DNA from: Prochlorococcus sp. AG-363-M17
GTDB lineage: Bacteria > Cyanobacteriota > Cyanobacteriia > PCC-6307 > Cyanobiaceae
NCBI GenBank assembly: GCA_003278365.1
Contig: QCFS01000008.1
Coordinates: 1-58,659, forward strand
Direction: 5' to 3'
Length of the DNA: 58,659 nucleotides
Shown: positions 27,580 through 35,720 of the stretch, one piece after another
Layout of the letters: the number at the start of each line of letters is the position of its first letter
Position numbering within the stretch: position 1 is the stretch's first letter
Program-made: the position numbers and the translations under genes
The notes under the pieces: generated by a model
Database searches by the model: none
Told to the model about the DNA's origin: nothing
Seen by the model: the letters and a program-made list of their open reading frames with translations, nothing else

Positions 27580-29229
27580 ATGACTGAAAAAGGATTAGAA
27601 GTAACTCAAAATGAAAATCAGCAACCTGATTTTGAGGACACAAATTTCATTGATGCTATAAGATTTTTTAATCGTAATAGGTTGATAATTGCTTCTTTTG
27701 TTGGTGTTTCTGCTGTAACAAGTGCTATCTACTCTTATACTATTCCCAAGGAATGGCAAGGATCTTTTCAGATAGTTTTAAAAAACAGTGAGGAGGCTAC
27801 AAATGCAGGTCAGCTTACTGGCGCAGGCTCTGCAATGATGATGATGTCTAGAGCTATGGGAGGCACAACCGGCTCTCCGTTAGGAGATATGGTACTTCAA
27901 ACAGAGATAAAAATCATTCAAAGTCCCTCTGTGCTTAAGCCTATTTTTAACTATGTCCAAGAAATAAGTTCTAAGGCTGATGGAAAGCCTTCTGATTATA
28001 GATTTAAGAGTTGGAAAAATAATGTTTTTATACGACAAATTCGTGGAACCCAGATATTAGATATTTCTTACCGAGATAAGAATAAGGATTTAATACTTCC
28101 AGTAATGAAGATGATTTCTAAGACTTACCAGGCTTATTCAAAGAGAGAGAAATACGACTCTTTAAAAAGAGGCATTGATTATGCTGAAGAACAGGTGAAG
28201 ATCTTTAAAGATAAAGCAGAATTATCGAACAGAGAGGTAGACAATTATGAGCTTCTTCATGGCATAAAGTCTGATGCTAAATGGAGTACTTCTAGTGGAG
28301 GTCAGAATTTTATGTCTTCTATGGGCTTTGCCCAGCCTCTGGCTAACCTAAGCACAGTAGATAGTTCAGTCTCTGTTGGATCGTCCTCAAACCCACTTGC
28401 TGATCTAGGTAAAATCAATCGAGAGATAATTAGGAGGAGAAAGTTTTTTACAGATAATGATCCAACTATAAAAGCTTTAGAGAGAGAGAGAGATGCTCTG
28501 AGGGAATATGTAGAGATTAGCGCAAGTGGTAGTTTAGCTTCTCCCTATTCAACCCCAGAAAATAAAGAATCAGCCCAGGAAATAATGGTCAAATATAAGG
28601 AGATGAGCCGTAGGGCACGTAGAGATTATGAAACATTAGAAAATTTAGAAACAATGCTGTTAAATCTTAAACTTGAAGTAGCAAAATCAAGAAAACCTTG
28701 GGAGTTGATCTCCACTCCAACTGTTAATGATGCTCCAGTTTATCCAAGCAAAAGAAAAATTGTAATAATAGGTTCGGTTATTGGACTTTTAATTTCATCT
28801 CTGGCTGTTGCATTTAAAGATTATATAGGTAATAAGGTTTTTAGATCTCGCTCACTTATAGCTAAGATGCCATCGAACATGTTGCTTAATCTTCCTGCCA
28901 ATAATTACGAGAATTGGGATACACCAATAGCATTATTAGCAGCTAAAATCAGTAATTCTGTTGCAGAAGGTTCTTTGGCATTAATTCCTCTAGGGAATCT
29001 CGACTCAGTACAAATAGATACATTCTCTAAGAAACTAAGCAATTTTATTGGCAAGAAAGATATTGTAATTACCCAAGATTTGATGGAATCTAAAAATTGT
29101 GCTTCACAGCTTTTATTAGCTTCTCCAGGAAAAATAAAGTTTGCTGAGATTGAGACTTTCTCTAATCAGTTAGAAATACAAGGACAGCCAGTAATTGGCT
29201 GGATAATGTTTGATGCTGAGATGGAGTGA
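27580..29229 (+). CDS. Wzz/GumC-type polysaccharide co-polymerase with degenerate C-terminal domain
   Basis: The 549-residue protein has a membrane helix near residues 34-54, a long periplasmic region and a second helix near 390-410. The periplasmic region includes LQTEIKIIQSPSVLKPIF and a helical segment at about 190-350. This is the chain-length determinant layout. A cytosolic tail of about 135 residues follows. Its end, FSNQLEIQGQPVIGWIMFD, resembles the last strand region of bacterial tyrosine kinases. However, the tail has no Walker A or Walker B motif and no tyrosine cluster, so I predict it is catalytically dead. It starts at the base after the exporter's stop. Confidence 0.87.
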   Translation: MTEKGLEVTQNENQQPDFEDTNFIDAIRFFNRNRLIIASFVGVSAVTSAIYSYTIPKEWQGSFQIVLKNSEEATNAGQLTGAGSAMMMMSRAMGGTTGSPLGDMVLQTEIKIIQSPSVLKPIFNYVQEISSKADGKPSDYRFKSWKNNVFIRQIRGTQILDISYRDKNKDLILPVMKMISKTYQAYSKREKYDSLKRGIDYAEEQVKIFKDKAELSNREVDNYELLHGIKSDAKWSTSSGGQNFMSSMGFAQPLANLSTVDSSVSVGSSSNPLADLGKINREIIRRRKFFTDNDPTIKALERERDALREYVEISASGSLASPYSTPENKESAQEIMVKYKEMSRRARRDYETLENLETMLLNLKLEVAKSRKPWELISTPTVNDAPVYPSKRKIVIIGSVIGLLISSLAVAFKDYIGNKVFRSRSLIAKMPSNMLLNLPANNYENWDTPIALLAAKISNSVAEGSLALIPLGNLDSVQIDTFSKKLSNFIGKKDIVITQDLMESKNCASQLLLASPGKIKFAEIETFSNQLEIQGQPVIGWIMFDAEME

Positions 29230-29280
29230 TGCTCAAATGTCGAATAGATCTCTAGCTTTTCCTCTTATAAAGGCTGGATA

Positions 29281-31374
29281 ATGGGAGTGAATTATTTGTT
29301 TAAAGTCCTTATAGGGACATTGCTATTTAATTTCTTCCCGCTCCTCAGTGTAAAGTCTCAGGTTATATGGGAATTAGCTCCTGATAAACAAGCAAATTTG
29401 AAACCTAATAAAACTTCTGGGTCTGAGAATAAATTATCTGGTGAGTATAGCTATTCATTCTCGGATCCTAAGGAAATAGAAAACAGCATAGATTCTCAGG
29501 ATGATTGGAAGATTGTTATGCCTGAATTAAGAAATCCATCAACTTTAAATGCCCCTATTAAATGGGAATCACTACCACTTGAAGAAAATCAGAAGCAAAA
29601 TGTTCCTAAATTGCATGTATGGGAGGAAGTCCCAAATGAAAACAATCCCTTTAATGATCTTGAAATTAAAAATGATTATGGGCGTATAGAAACCCCTCAA
29701 AACTTTGAAGAGGCACAATTAATTTTAAGTCGTCTGCAACCACGCCCAGATGATTATCAATTGCCTTTGAGTCTTGGACTTGCTGTCCCCACAGCTAATC
29801 AACTTATTGGCAGTGATATAAGACTTAGCGCTTTTCAAATTTCACCTTTTGACCCTGGTGAGGCGGGAGGAACTGGTAATCAAAATTATGCAATGTATAT
29901 GGATCTTGGATTGACAGATAGATTCCAAATGTCATTCTTTGTTTCTCAAGCTGATGACCCTTTGTATGCAAAATTGACCGGGTTTGGTGAACAACCCGCT
30001 AACTTTTGGGAGAGTTATGGAGCAGAGTTTAAATATAGATTAGCTAGTGATAGATATGGTCTTTATGAGGATGCAGCAGGAAGATATTGGAACCTATCAA
30101 TTACTGCCTCGATTGAAGGATGGAATGTTGGGAGTGGAGGTTGTGATTCGGCTCAATGTCAAGGTCAAGATGACGCAAGTCCGAATATCTTTAATGACTC
30201 GGGCGAGAGAGTCTTTACTAGGAATTTGATTGGATCATTGAAGCTGCCTTTTAGCTGGAATGTATCACCAACATGGCAGGTAACTGTTGCTCCTGGAGCC
30301 AGTTTTTTGCCTTCTATGCAGGGAGGTGGCCAAGGGGGGGCTGGCGATTTTTATGGACATAGCTATTGGATATCAGGCGGTGCTTTTTGGAGACCTATTC
30401 CTGTGGTGGAAATGTTTGGTTCTGCCTTAATGCCTTTAGGACCAGGAGATAATAGCTTTGATGAAAACTTATCATTTGAAAAAGTGCCTGTTTTGACGGC
30501 AGGACTAAGTTGGAATTTAAACCCTCGCATTGCGCTTGAGGGGACATTGTCTAATGGGTGGGGAGCAACCCCTGCAACTGCTTTTCTTACTCTTCCCTCT
30601 TCAGACCAAATTGGATACTCAACAAAATTTGTTTATACATCAGGTGCAGCAGATACACCGCAATTGCCTCTTACATTGCGACAGGAGTCATTGGCATCTG
30701 GAGGACTTACAGTTAACACAGCACTTGTTCCTCCTGATGGAACGACACAATCGTGGGTTAATTTAGACAGTGGTGGAAATCTATTTGGCTCGATATCACA
30801 TTCTTTGTCTAATATCTTTCAATTAGATCTTTATCAGGCAGGTTTATTTAGTCAAGTTAATGTGATGGGGGGAGATCCTTCCTCAAGTTTGTCTGATAAT
30901 TACACTACTGACGCAGGTTTGCACTGGAGAGTTGGTGGAAAGGCTGTAGCATTAAGTCCTCTAAGAGGTGCTCCTTTATGGACTTCTGGAAGAATAAGTC
31001 TTGGTCGTAATAATGATGCCAAAAGTTATCAAGGTTATATATTCGCAGAATCAATTAACACCTGGGAAGCTAATGAATGGTTGGCATTTAATGTTAATCC
31101 AAAGATTGCATTGAGTGGTGTGAGTGATCCTTGGGGTATAGGAATTAGTGCAAACTTACAAATAGGAGAAAGTTTCCAACTCATCCCTGAAGTTAATCTT
31201 GTTGGATCACATCTTGCTGCAACAAATTCTACCTTTGCGTTGCGGTGGCTTGCAAATCCTGAAACTATTTATGTGGACTTCTATCTTAGTAATGCTGCAG
31301 GCCTTATGGACATCGGACAGTTAATGCGTGTCAATGAGACCAGAATTGGCGGAAAAGTAAGCATTGTTTTCTAA
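29281..31374 (+). CDS. Large predicted outer-membrane beta-barrel protein of the polysaccharide locus
   Basis: The 697-residue protein has an N-terminal signal sequence, an Asn/Pro-rich region to about residue 135, and then a long region of alternating aromatic and small residues typical of barrel strands. Examples are YAMYMDLGLTDRFQMSFFV, GAEFKYRLASDRYGLY and GGAFWRPIPVVEMFGSALMP. It ends in a hydrophobic strand RIGGKVSIVF with a terminal phenylalanine, as expected for outer-membrane proteins. It lies 51 bases after the co-polymerase gene. A role in secretion or modification of the polysaccharide, as proposed for YjbH or AlgE-like barrels, is inference; I do not recognise a named family. Confidence 0.65.
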   Translation: MGVNYLFKVLIGTLLFNFFPLLSVKSQVIWELAPDKQANLKPNKTSGSENKLSGEYSYSFSDPKEIENSIDSQDDWKIVMPELRNPSTLNAPIKWESLPLEENQKQNVPKLHVWEEVPNENNPFNDLEIKNDYGRIETPQNFEEAQLILSRLQPRPDDYQLPLSLGLAVPTANQLIGSDIRLSAFQISPFDPGEAGGTGNQNYAMYMDLGLTDRFQMSFFVSQADDPLYAKLTGFGEQPANFWESYGAEFKYRLASDRYGLYEDAAGRYWNLSITASIEGWNVGSGGCDSAQCQGQDDASPNIFNDSGERVFTRNLIGSLKLPFSWNVSPTWQVTVAPGASFLPSMQGGGQGGAGDFYGHSYWISGGAFWRPIPVVEMFGSALMPLGPGDNSFDENLSFEKVPVLTAGLSWNLNPRIALEGTLSNGWGATPATAFLTLPSSDQIGYSTKFVYTSGAADTPQLPLTLRQESLASGGLTVNTALVPPDGTTQSWVNLDSGGNLFGSISHSLSNIFQLDLYQAGLFSQVNVMGGDPSSSLSDNYTTDAGLHWRVGGKAVALSPLRGAPLWTSGRISLGRNNDAKSYQGYIFAESINTWEANEWLAFNVNPKIALSGVSDPWGIGISANLQIGESFQLIPEVNLVGSHLAATNSTFALRWLANPETIYVDFYLSNAAGLMDIGQLMRVNETRIGGKVSIVF

Positions 31375-31378
31375 TTCT

Positions 31379-32806
31379 CTAACTATCAATTAATGGTAAG
31401 CGAAGTCTTATCCCATTGGCTGATCTAAGAGTTAATCTTCCTATCAGATTTGGTGTATGCCCTTTAACTGGTAAAACTTTAAATCTACGAACTAGTTCGG
31501 CTAAAACTAGTACTGCCTCTTGCTGTGCAAAAGCAGCTCCTGGGCATTTTCTTGGCCCCATGCCAAAAGGCAGGAAGGCCTCTCGAAACCATTTTGTTTC
31601 TTTTTCCTCTAGAAAACGCTCTGGTTGGAATTCTTCTGGACTTTGCCAGTGTTTTTCATGACGCTGAATGACCCAGGGGGAAAGAGTAAGTAATGCACCT
31701 ACAGGACATTTACTTGTTTGATTAGGAGTTTTTAATAGAGTCTCACTTTCTGTGCGCTCTCTTATGAAGAAACTTACTGGTGGGTAAAGTCTTAGAGTTT
31801 CATTGAATACTGCAGAGCAGTAATTAAGCTTTTTTAATTCATTGGGTCCAATTGATTCATCTAAGGATTGTTTTGAAGTGACTTGATGTACCTCCTCTCT
31901 AAGTTTGTCTTGTACAGCAGGAGATATCGCTAGTAGCCATGTTGCGATACCTAGAGAACTTGCTGATGTTTCATGACCAGCTAAAAATAGAAAGCAGACT
32001 TGATCTACAAGTTCTTCAAGTGTGAATTTTCTATCGCTGTCTTGATCATGAGCCATTATTAAACAGTCAAGGATATCGGATGGGTTTGATGAGGACTTTG
32101 CAACCTTTTTAGATTGATATTTCAGCCTTTCTTCGATTGCTGACTTGATCCACTTTCTTATTATTTTTGCATCACGACGCAAACTTAATTGAACTAAACC
32201 TCTTGGTAAATGAAGAAATCTCATAACTAAGGCTCTGCCCGCTCGCCGTTGATATCTTGCAAATGCTTCAAATATTTCTTTTGCTTCTCCTTCCTCTAAT
32301 GGCCTGCTAAGGATTGTACGAGTGATCACATCTGCTGTGACTAATGTCATTTCTTTGTCAATGTCTATTGGGTACTCACTGCCATATTTAGTTAACCTTT
32401 CGATTAGTGATTTTGTTGCTTCAGCCATGGCAGGGAAAACACGCTTTAGTTTTGCAACTTGAAAGGCTTGATCAATCAGTCGTCTTTGCCAGGCCCACTC
32501 GTCACCGTTGACTGAAAAAATTGCCCTCCCAATTAATGGTTCTAGAATCCAAAGCGTATAAGGATGCTTTGGGAAATTATCTACATCTTCAACAAGGATT
32601 TCCCTGACTAACTGAGGTTCATTGACTAAGAATACTGGAAGACCTAGTAGGTTTAGTTCTCCAATAGGAATTCGAAAATCCCATTCATTTAACAAATCAA
32701 GCCAGGATTTCCATCCCCTAGCAAGTCTTTGAAAAATATTGGCGGTATATGGAAGAGGCTTTGGCCAAGGGGGCTTAATTCGACTTTTATTAGTGATATT
32801 AGGCAT
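31379..32806 (-). CDS. Cytochrome P450
   Basis: This soluble monooxygenase of 475 residues has the I-helix oxygen-binding motif FLAGHETSASS (about residue 276), the K-helix ExxR in FNETLRLYPPVSFFIRERT, and the heme loop LPFGMGPRKCPGAAFAQQEA with the axial cysteine at residue 421. The closest resemblance is to fatty-acid or terpenoid-hydroxylating P450s of cyanobacteria, but the substrate cannot be read. No dedicated ferredoxin or reductase is adjacent. Its start overlaps the 3' end of the hydrolase gene by eight bases, so the two are probably translated together. P450 genes are scarce in streamlined picocyanobacteria, which suggests an acquired or specialised pathway. Confidence 0.95.
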   Translation of the reverse strand: MPNITNKSRIKPPWPKPLPYTANIFQRLARGWKSWLDLLNEWDFRIPIGELNLLGLPVFLVNEPQLVREILVEDVDNFPKHPYTLWILEPLIGRAIFSVNGDEWAWQRRLIDQAFQVAKLKRVFPAMAEATKSLIERLTKYGSEYPIDIDKEMTLVTADVITRTILSRPLEEGEAKEIFEAFARYQRRAGRALVMRFLHLPRGLVQLSLRRDAKIIRKWIKSAIEERLKYQSKKVAKSSSNPSDILDCLIMAHDQDSDRKFTLEELVDQVCFLFLAGHETSASSLGIATWLLAISPAVQDKLREEVHQVTSKQSLDESIGPNELKKLNYCSAVFNETLRLYPPVSFFIRERTESETLLKTPNQTSKCPVGALLTLSPWVIQRHEKHWQSPEEFQPERFLEEKETKWFREAFLPFGMGPRKCPGAAFAQQEAVLVLAELVRRFKVLPVKGHTPNLIGRLTLRSANGIRLRLPLIDS

Positions 32807-33998
32807 TTGATTCTTTCCTTGGATCTGTAACTAGCAGGCCTGGCAGATCTACACCAGGACAATAATTACGTAGATAGTCAAAGTGGAGAGTAAACTGATT
32901 TAAAAATAAATATTTTTGTTGACGCATTGGCTTTTTCATTACTAGTGAGATTACTTCCATTTTTGGATATTCTTCCCCAGTTGGTCGCGTAAGACCGCAA
33001 CTTTTAAAAGGGTCTACACCTGCAAAGCAAAGTAAATCTTCTTTTGATGTGATGTCTCTCCAGGGAAGCTTTGGATCAGAAGCTAATAATTTTAAGTCCT
33101 CACGGAAACTATTCGCATCAGGATAAACAGATAAATTTGCCAGATTTTGGCCTAGAGTTAAGAGTTCTACCCTCTCTAATAATTGTGAGCTGTCTGGGTT
33201 TCTTTTTAGCTCTGCAGCAAGCATTGCCATTACAAAACTCCCACTGCTATGCCCCACTAACCTAATTGCTTCTGCTGGATTTTCTTTCTCTAGATTTGTT
33301 AGTTCAAAAGCTAGCATTTGAACTCTTTCGCGGAGTCCTTTGTCACGAGCTTGCCCAAGCCTATGTGTAAAAAGGATGGATCTTGTTAGCCATGTCACAC
33401 CAATTCTATCGGCAATTTTCCATGACCCCCACAAGGTTAGGCATGTCCCAACTAGTCCAACAAAAATACGAGTCAAATCAGGAGTTGAAAATATCTTTAG
33501 GCTTGTATAAGTGAGGTTGCCTATAGCTATTGCAGTCCCAAATGAGAATATCAAGAACAGTAATGGATAGGCGCCACATAAAGCGACCCCTGGGCATAGT
33601 CTTGCGATATGGATAATTGTTCCTCTAAAGAGATAAAAGGAGGCGTATCTAAAGCATTGCCCAAGGATCTCAACTGGTTGACGTGGCCAGTTAGCCCTTG
33701 CAATGTCGTCCCAGTGGAGAAAGCTAAGCTCTGAATGACATCCATTGCTTCCGATTTGTGTTGAATCGTTTATAGCTTGTATAGGCCATGTGGTTATGAG
33801 GCCCTTGCTGCTTTTCTTTCCGGTACGATATCCTCTTTCTCTTAACTCTTTTTGGAACAGACCTAGGTAGTGAGCTGCCCCTCTAGGGTCGAAGCCACTA
33901 ATGAAATATGTTCGTAAGGAAGGCTGAGAAGTACAAAACTTTTTCTTGTACTCTGATTCAACTCTCTTGTCATGATTGTCAGTATTAGAGGACGGCAC
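32799..33998 (-). CDS. Alpha/beta-hydrolase-like membrane protein
   Basis: The 399-residue protein begins with a strand-rich segment LRTYFISGFDPRGAAHYLGLF. It has two or three hydrophobic segments between residues 130 and 200, then the nucleophile elbow LVGHSSGSFVMAMLAAEL with predicted catalytic Ser251 (GxSxG). This arrangement suggests a membrane-inserted lipase or esterase. The catalytic acid and histidine are not certain. The start is GTG at 33998, six bases away from the divergent SRPBCC start. It overlaps the downstream P450 by eight bases and probably forms a two-gene operon with it, perhaps releasing or deacylating a P450 substrate or product (inference). Confidence 0.6.
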   Translation of the reverse strand: MPSSNTDNHDKRVESEYKKKFCTSQPSLRTYFISGFDPRGAAHYLGLFQKELRERGYRTGKKSSKGLITTWPIQAINDSTQIGSNGCHSELSFLHWDDIARANWPRQPVEILGQCFRYASFYLFRGTIIHIARLCPGVALCGAYPLLFLIFSFGTAIAIGNLTYTSLKIFSTPDLTRIFVGLVGTCLTLWGSWKIADRIGVTWLTRSILFTHRLGQARDKGLRERVQMLAFELTNLEKENPAEAIRLVGHSSGSFVMAMLAAELKRNPDSSQLLERVELLTLGQNLANLSVYPDANSFREDLKLLASDPKLPWRDITSKEDLLCFAGVDPFKSCGLTRPTGEEYPKMEVISLVMKKPMRQQKYLFLNQFTLHFDYLRNYCPGVDLPGLLVTDPRKESNA

Positions 33999-34004
33999 GA
34001 GAAA

Positions 34005-34595
34005 ATGAGAATGAGGAATTTAAAGTTTGCATTTTTCTTTGGATTGACCGTAGGTCTTCATTCGCCGATTGGTCTTGCTTCCGAGAACTCTATTGAGCCT
34101 AAGGTAAGCACTATTGGGGGAGTTACAACCGCCACAATCATTGTTCCAGTAACTAACGGACGAGCATGGGATGTCCTGACCCGCTATGAAAGTACCGGTA
34201 TTCGGATGCCAGATATTAAGGACGCAAAGGTTCTTGTTAGGAGTGGAAACTCGTTAAAGCTTTCACAGGTATATCAGGCACCATATACTTTTGGGTTGGA
34301 AATACAGGCTGTATTGGTAATAAAGGAGACCCCAAAAAATAAAATTGAATATCAACTAGTCAAAGGTGAGCTTATTCGATCTTTAAAAGGCTCTTGGAAT
34401 CTGACCCCAGTTCATGGAGGAACTTTGGTAAGTCATGTTATTGAGATAGACCCTGAAGTCCCTGAAATCATTAAGCCACTTTTTTATGAGCTTAGTGAGA
34501 CAAATCTGAGTCAGTCGATGCTAATCCTTCGAAAGTTGATGCTGGAGCCTTCAAAACCTCAACACCTCGGGGCTTTAGCGTTACCTGATAGATGA
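34005..34595 (+). CDS. Secreted SRPBCC (START-like lipid-binding fold) protein
   Basis: From ATG 34005 this is a 196-residue protein with a signal peptide (MRMRNLKFAFFFGLTVGL region) and then a SRPBCC/polyketide-cyclase-like domain. The domain shows VTNGRAWDVLTRYESTGIRMP and a helix-grip pattern to SHVIEIDPEVPEII. Such folds bind hydrophobic ligands in a deep cavity. An upstream ATG at 33972 is less likely because it would put charged residues ahead of the signal peptide and overlap the divergent hydrolase gene. Its last 104 bases overlap, antiparallel, the 3' end of the GT2 gene. Lying among polyketide, P450 and hydrolase genes, it may carry their lipid product in the periplasm (inference). 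Confidence 0.7.
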   Translation: MRMRNLKFAFFFGLTVGLHSPIGLASENSIEPKVSTIGGVTTATIIVPVTNGRAWDVLTRYESTGIRMPDIKDAKVLVRSGNSLKLSQVYQAPYTFGLEIQAVLVIKETPKNKIEYQLVKGELIRSLKGSWNLTPVHGGTLVSHVIEIDPEVPEIIKPLFYELSETNLSQSMLILRKLMLEPSKPQHLGALALPDR

Positions 34596-35709
34596 TTCCC
34601 CTCCATTCCACCTTCTTTGAAAGCATAGCCTTGAGGGTTGACCACCCATTAACTAATTGCCCAGGGAAAAGGGCTAACATCCACCTTTGTAATGAACTGA
34701 CTTTCCCTTCTCTAGCGACAATTTCAATCCATACCAATAACCCTATACAACCTAACTCGTAGAAAAATATAGATAACCAAGCATTATTTGCAAGACCTAT
34801 TAGTAGGAGAAAACTTGTACTTAAGCCATGAAACATTATTATTGGCCATGAATGATGATGAAGACGAGCGGTAAGTATTTGCCTTGCAATCCAACGACTT
34901 AACTCCGACATGCTAATCTCATCGGAACGATCAACGATTAACAAGTTAGGACTGTAAAAATATTTTAACTTCATTTCTCTAAGCGGCTTAATTAGGCTTG
35001 TGTCTTCGCAAAGAGAATGTTCTAGAAGGTTTGTCCAAAGGCCATGATCAATTACCTCTCTCCGTACTGCGAGTGATCCCCCCCATGGGATATCAAGAAT
35101 AGTCATCATGACAATTGCGCCTGCATTCCATACTGCTCTTGTCCAACCTGTCAAACTATTTTTTCGAGGTATAAACCATCGATTACCAGAAACTGCACCT
35201 ACATTTTTTTGGCAACATCCAAGTGCAAGGGTTTGGAGCCAACTTTCAGATATGTCAGCATCTGAATCAATTATTGAGATTAATGATGAGCTTTGATTTA
35301 GTTCGTTAAAAGCCTGTAGTAGGGAAGCACACTTTCGAGAACCTTTCTTCGGCTTATCTCTTAGAGGTTGGATTTTTACATTTGACCAAGAGGGGTTGAT
35401 CTCCTGTCTGTATGAAAAGCTTGTAATTAGATCATTGACAACTTTCCATGCTTCATCTTCTTGAGAGTCGATAACAATACTTAGCTGCCATTGCCCTTTG
35501 TAATTTTGTCTAGATAGTGAACTTAGTAAGTTGGTTAAAGTGCTATCTACCCCACGCAAGCATAAAATTACTTCTGCATATGGCCACTCTGAGATATTCT
35601 TTTCTTCCCATTTTACAGATGCTTTTCGGTTTTTTTGAACTTTTAATGCGAAAATACTTACTAAGAGGAATTGAAGGGCAAGTGCAATAGCAAATGCGAC
35701 TGAAAGCAT
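34492..35709 (-). CDS. Membrane glycosyltransferase family 2 (ceramide glucosyltransferase-like)
   Basis: The protein has an N-terminal membrane helix, a GT2 domain with EVILCLRGVDSTLTNLLSSL near residue 45, a DxD metal site in SLISIIDSDADISESWL, and a WGGSLAVRREVIDHG acceptor region. Two or three C-terminal membrane segments follow. The layout is that of GT21 ceramide glucosyltransferase or HpnI-like enzymes, which use membrane lipid acceptors. I choose ATG 35709 (405 residues); a TTG at 35724 would overlap the polyketide synthase stop by four bases. It is the last gene of the MFS-GT-PKS-GT2 operon and a candidate to glycosylate the polyketide product. Its tail overlaps the opposite-strand SRPBCC gene. 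Confidence 0.83.
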   Translation of the reverse strand: MLSVAFAIALALQFLLVSIFALKVQKNRKASVKWEEKNISEWPYAEVILCLRGVDSTLTNLLSSLSRQNYKGQWQLSIVIDSQEDEAWKVVNDLITSFSYRQEINPSWSNVKIQPLRDKPKKGSRKCASLLQAFNELNQSSSLISIIDSDADISESWLQTLALGCCQKNVGAVSGNRWFIPRKNSLTGWTRAVWNAGAIVMMTILDIPWGGSLAVRREVIDHGLWTNLLEHSLCEDTSLIKPLREMKLKYFYSPNLLIVDRSDEISMSELSRWIARQILTARLHHHSWPIIMFHGLSTSFLLLIGLANNAWLSIFFYELGCIGLLVWIEIVAREGKVSSLQRWMLALFPGQLVNGWSTLKAMLSKKVEWRGIIYQVTLKPRGVEVLKAPASTFEGLASTDSDLSH

Positions 35710-35720
35710 CTCTTTGACTA

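Noticed and set aside
28480-28496. Short AG-dinucleotide run in the Wzz-type gene as a phase-variable repeat
   Set aside because: Only about six units, in frame and encoding Arg/Glu; too short to support slippage-based switching without comparative data.
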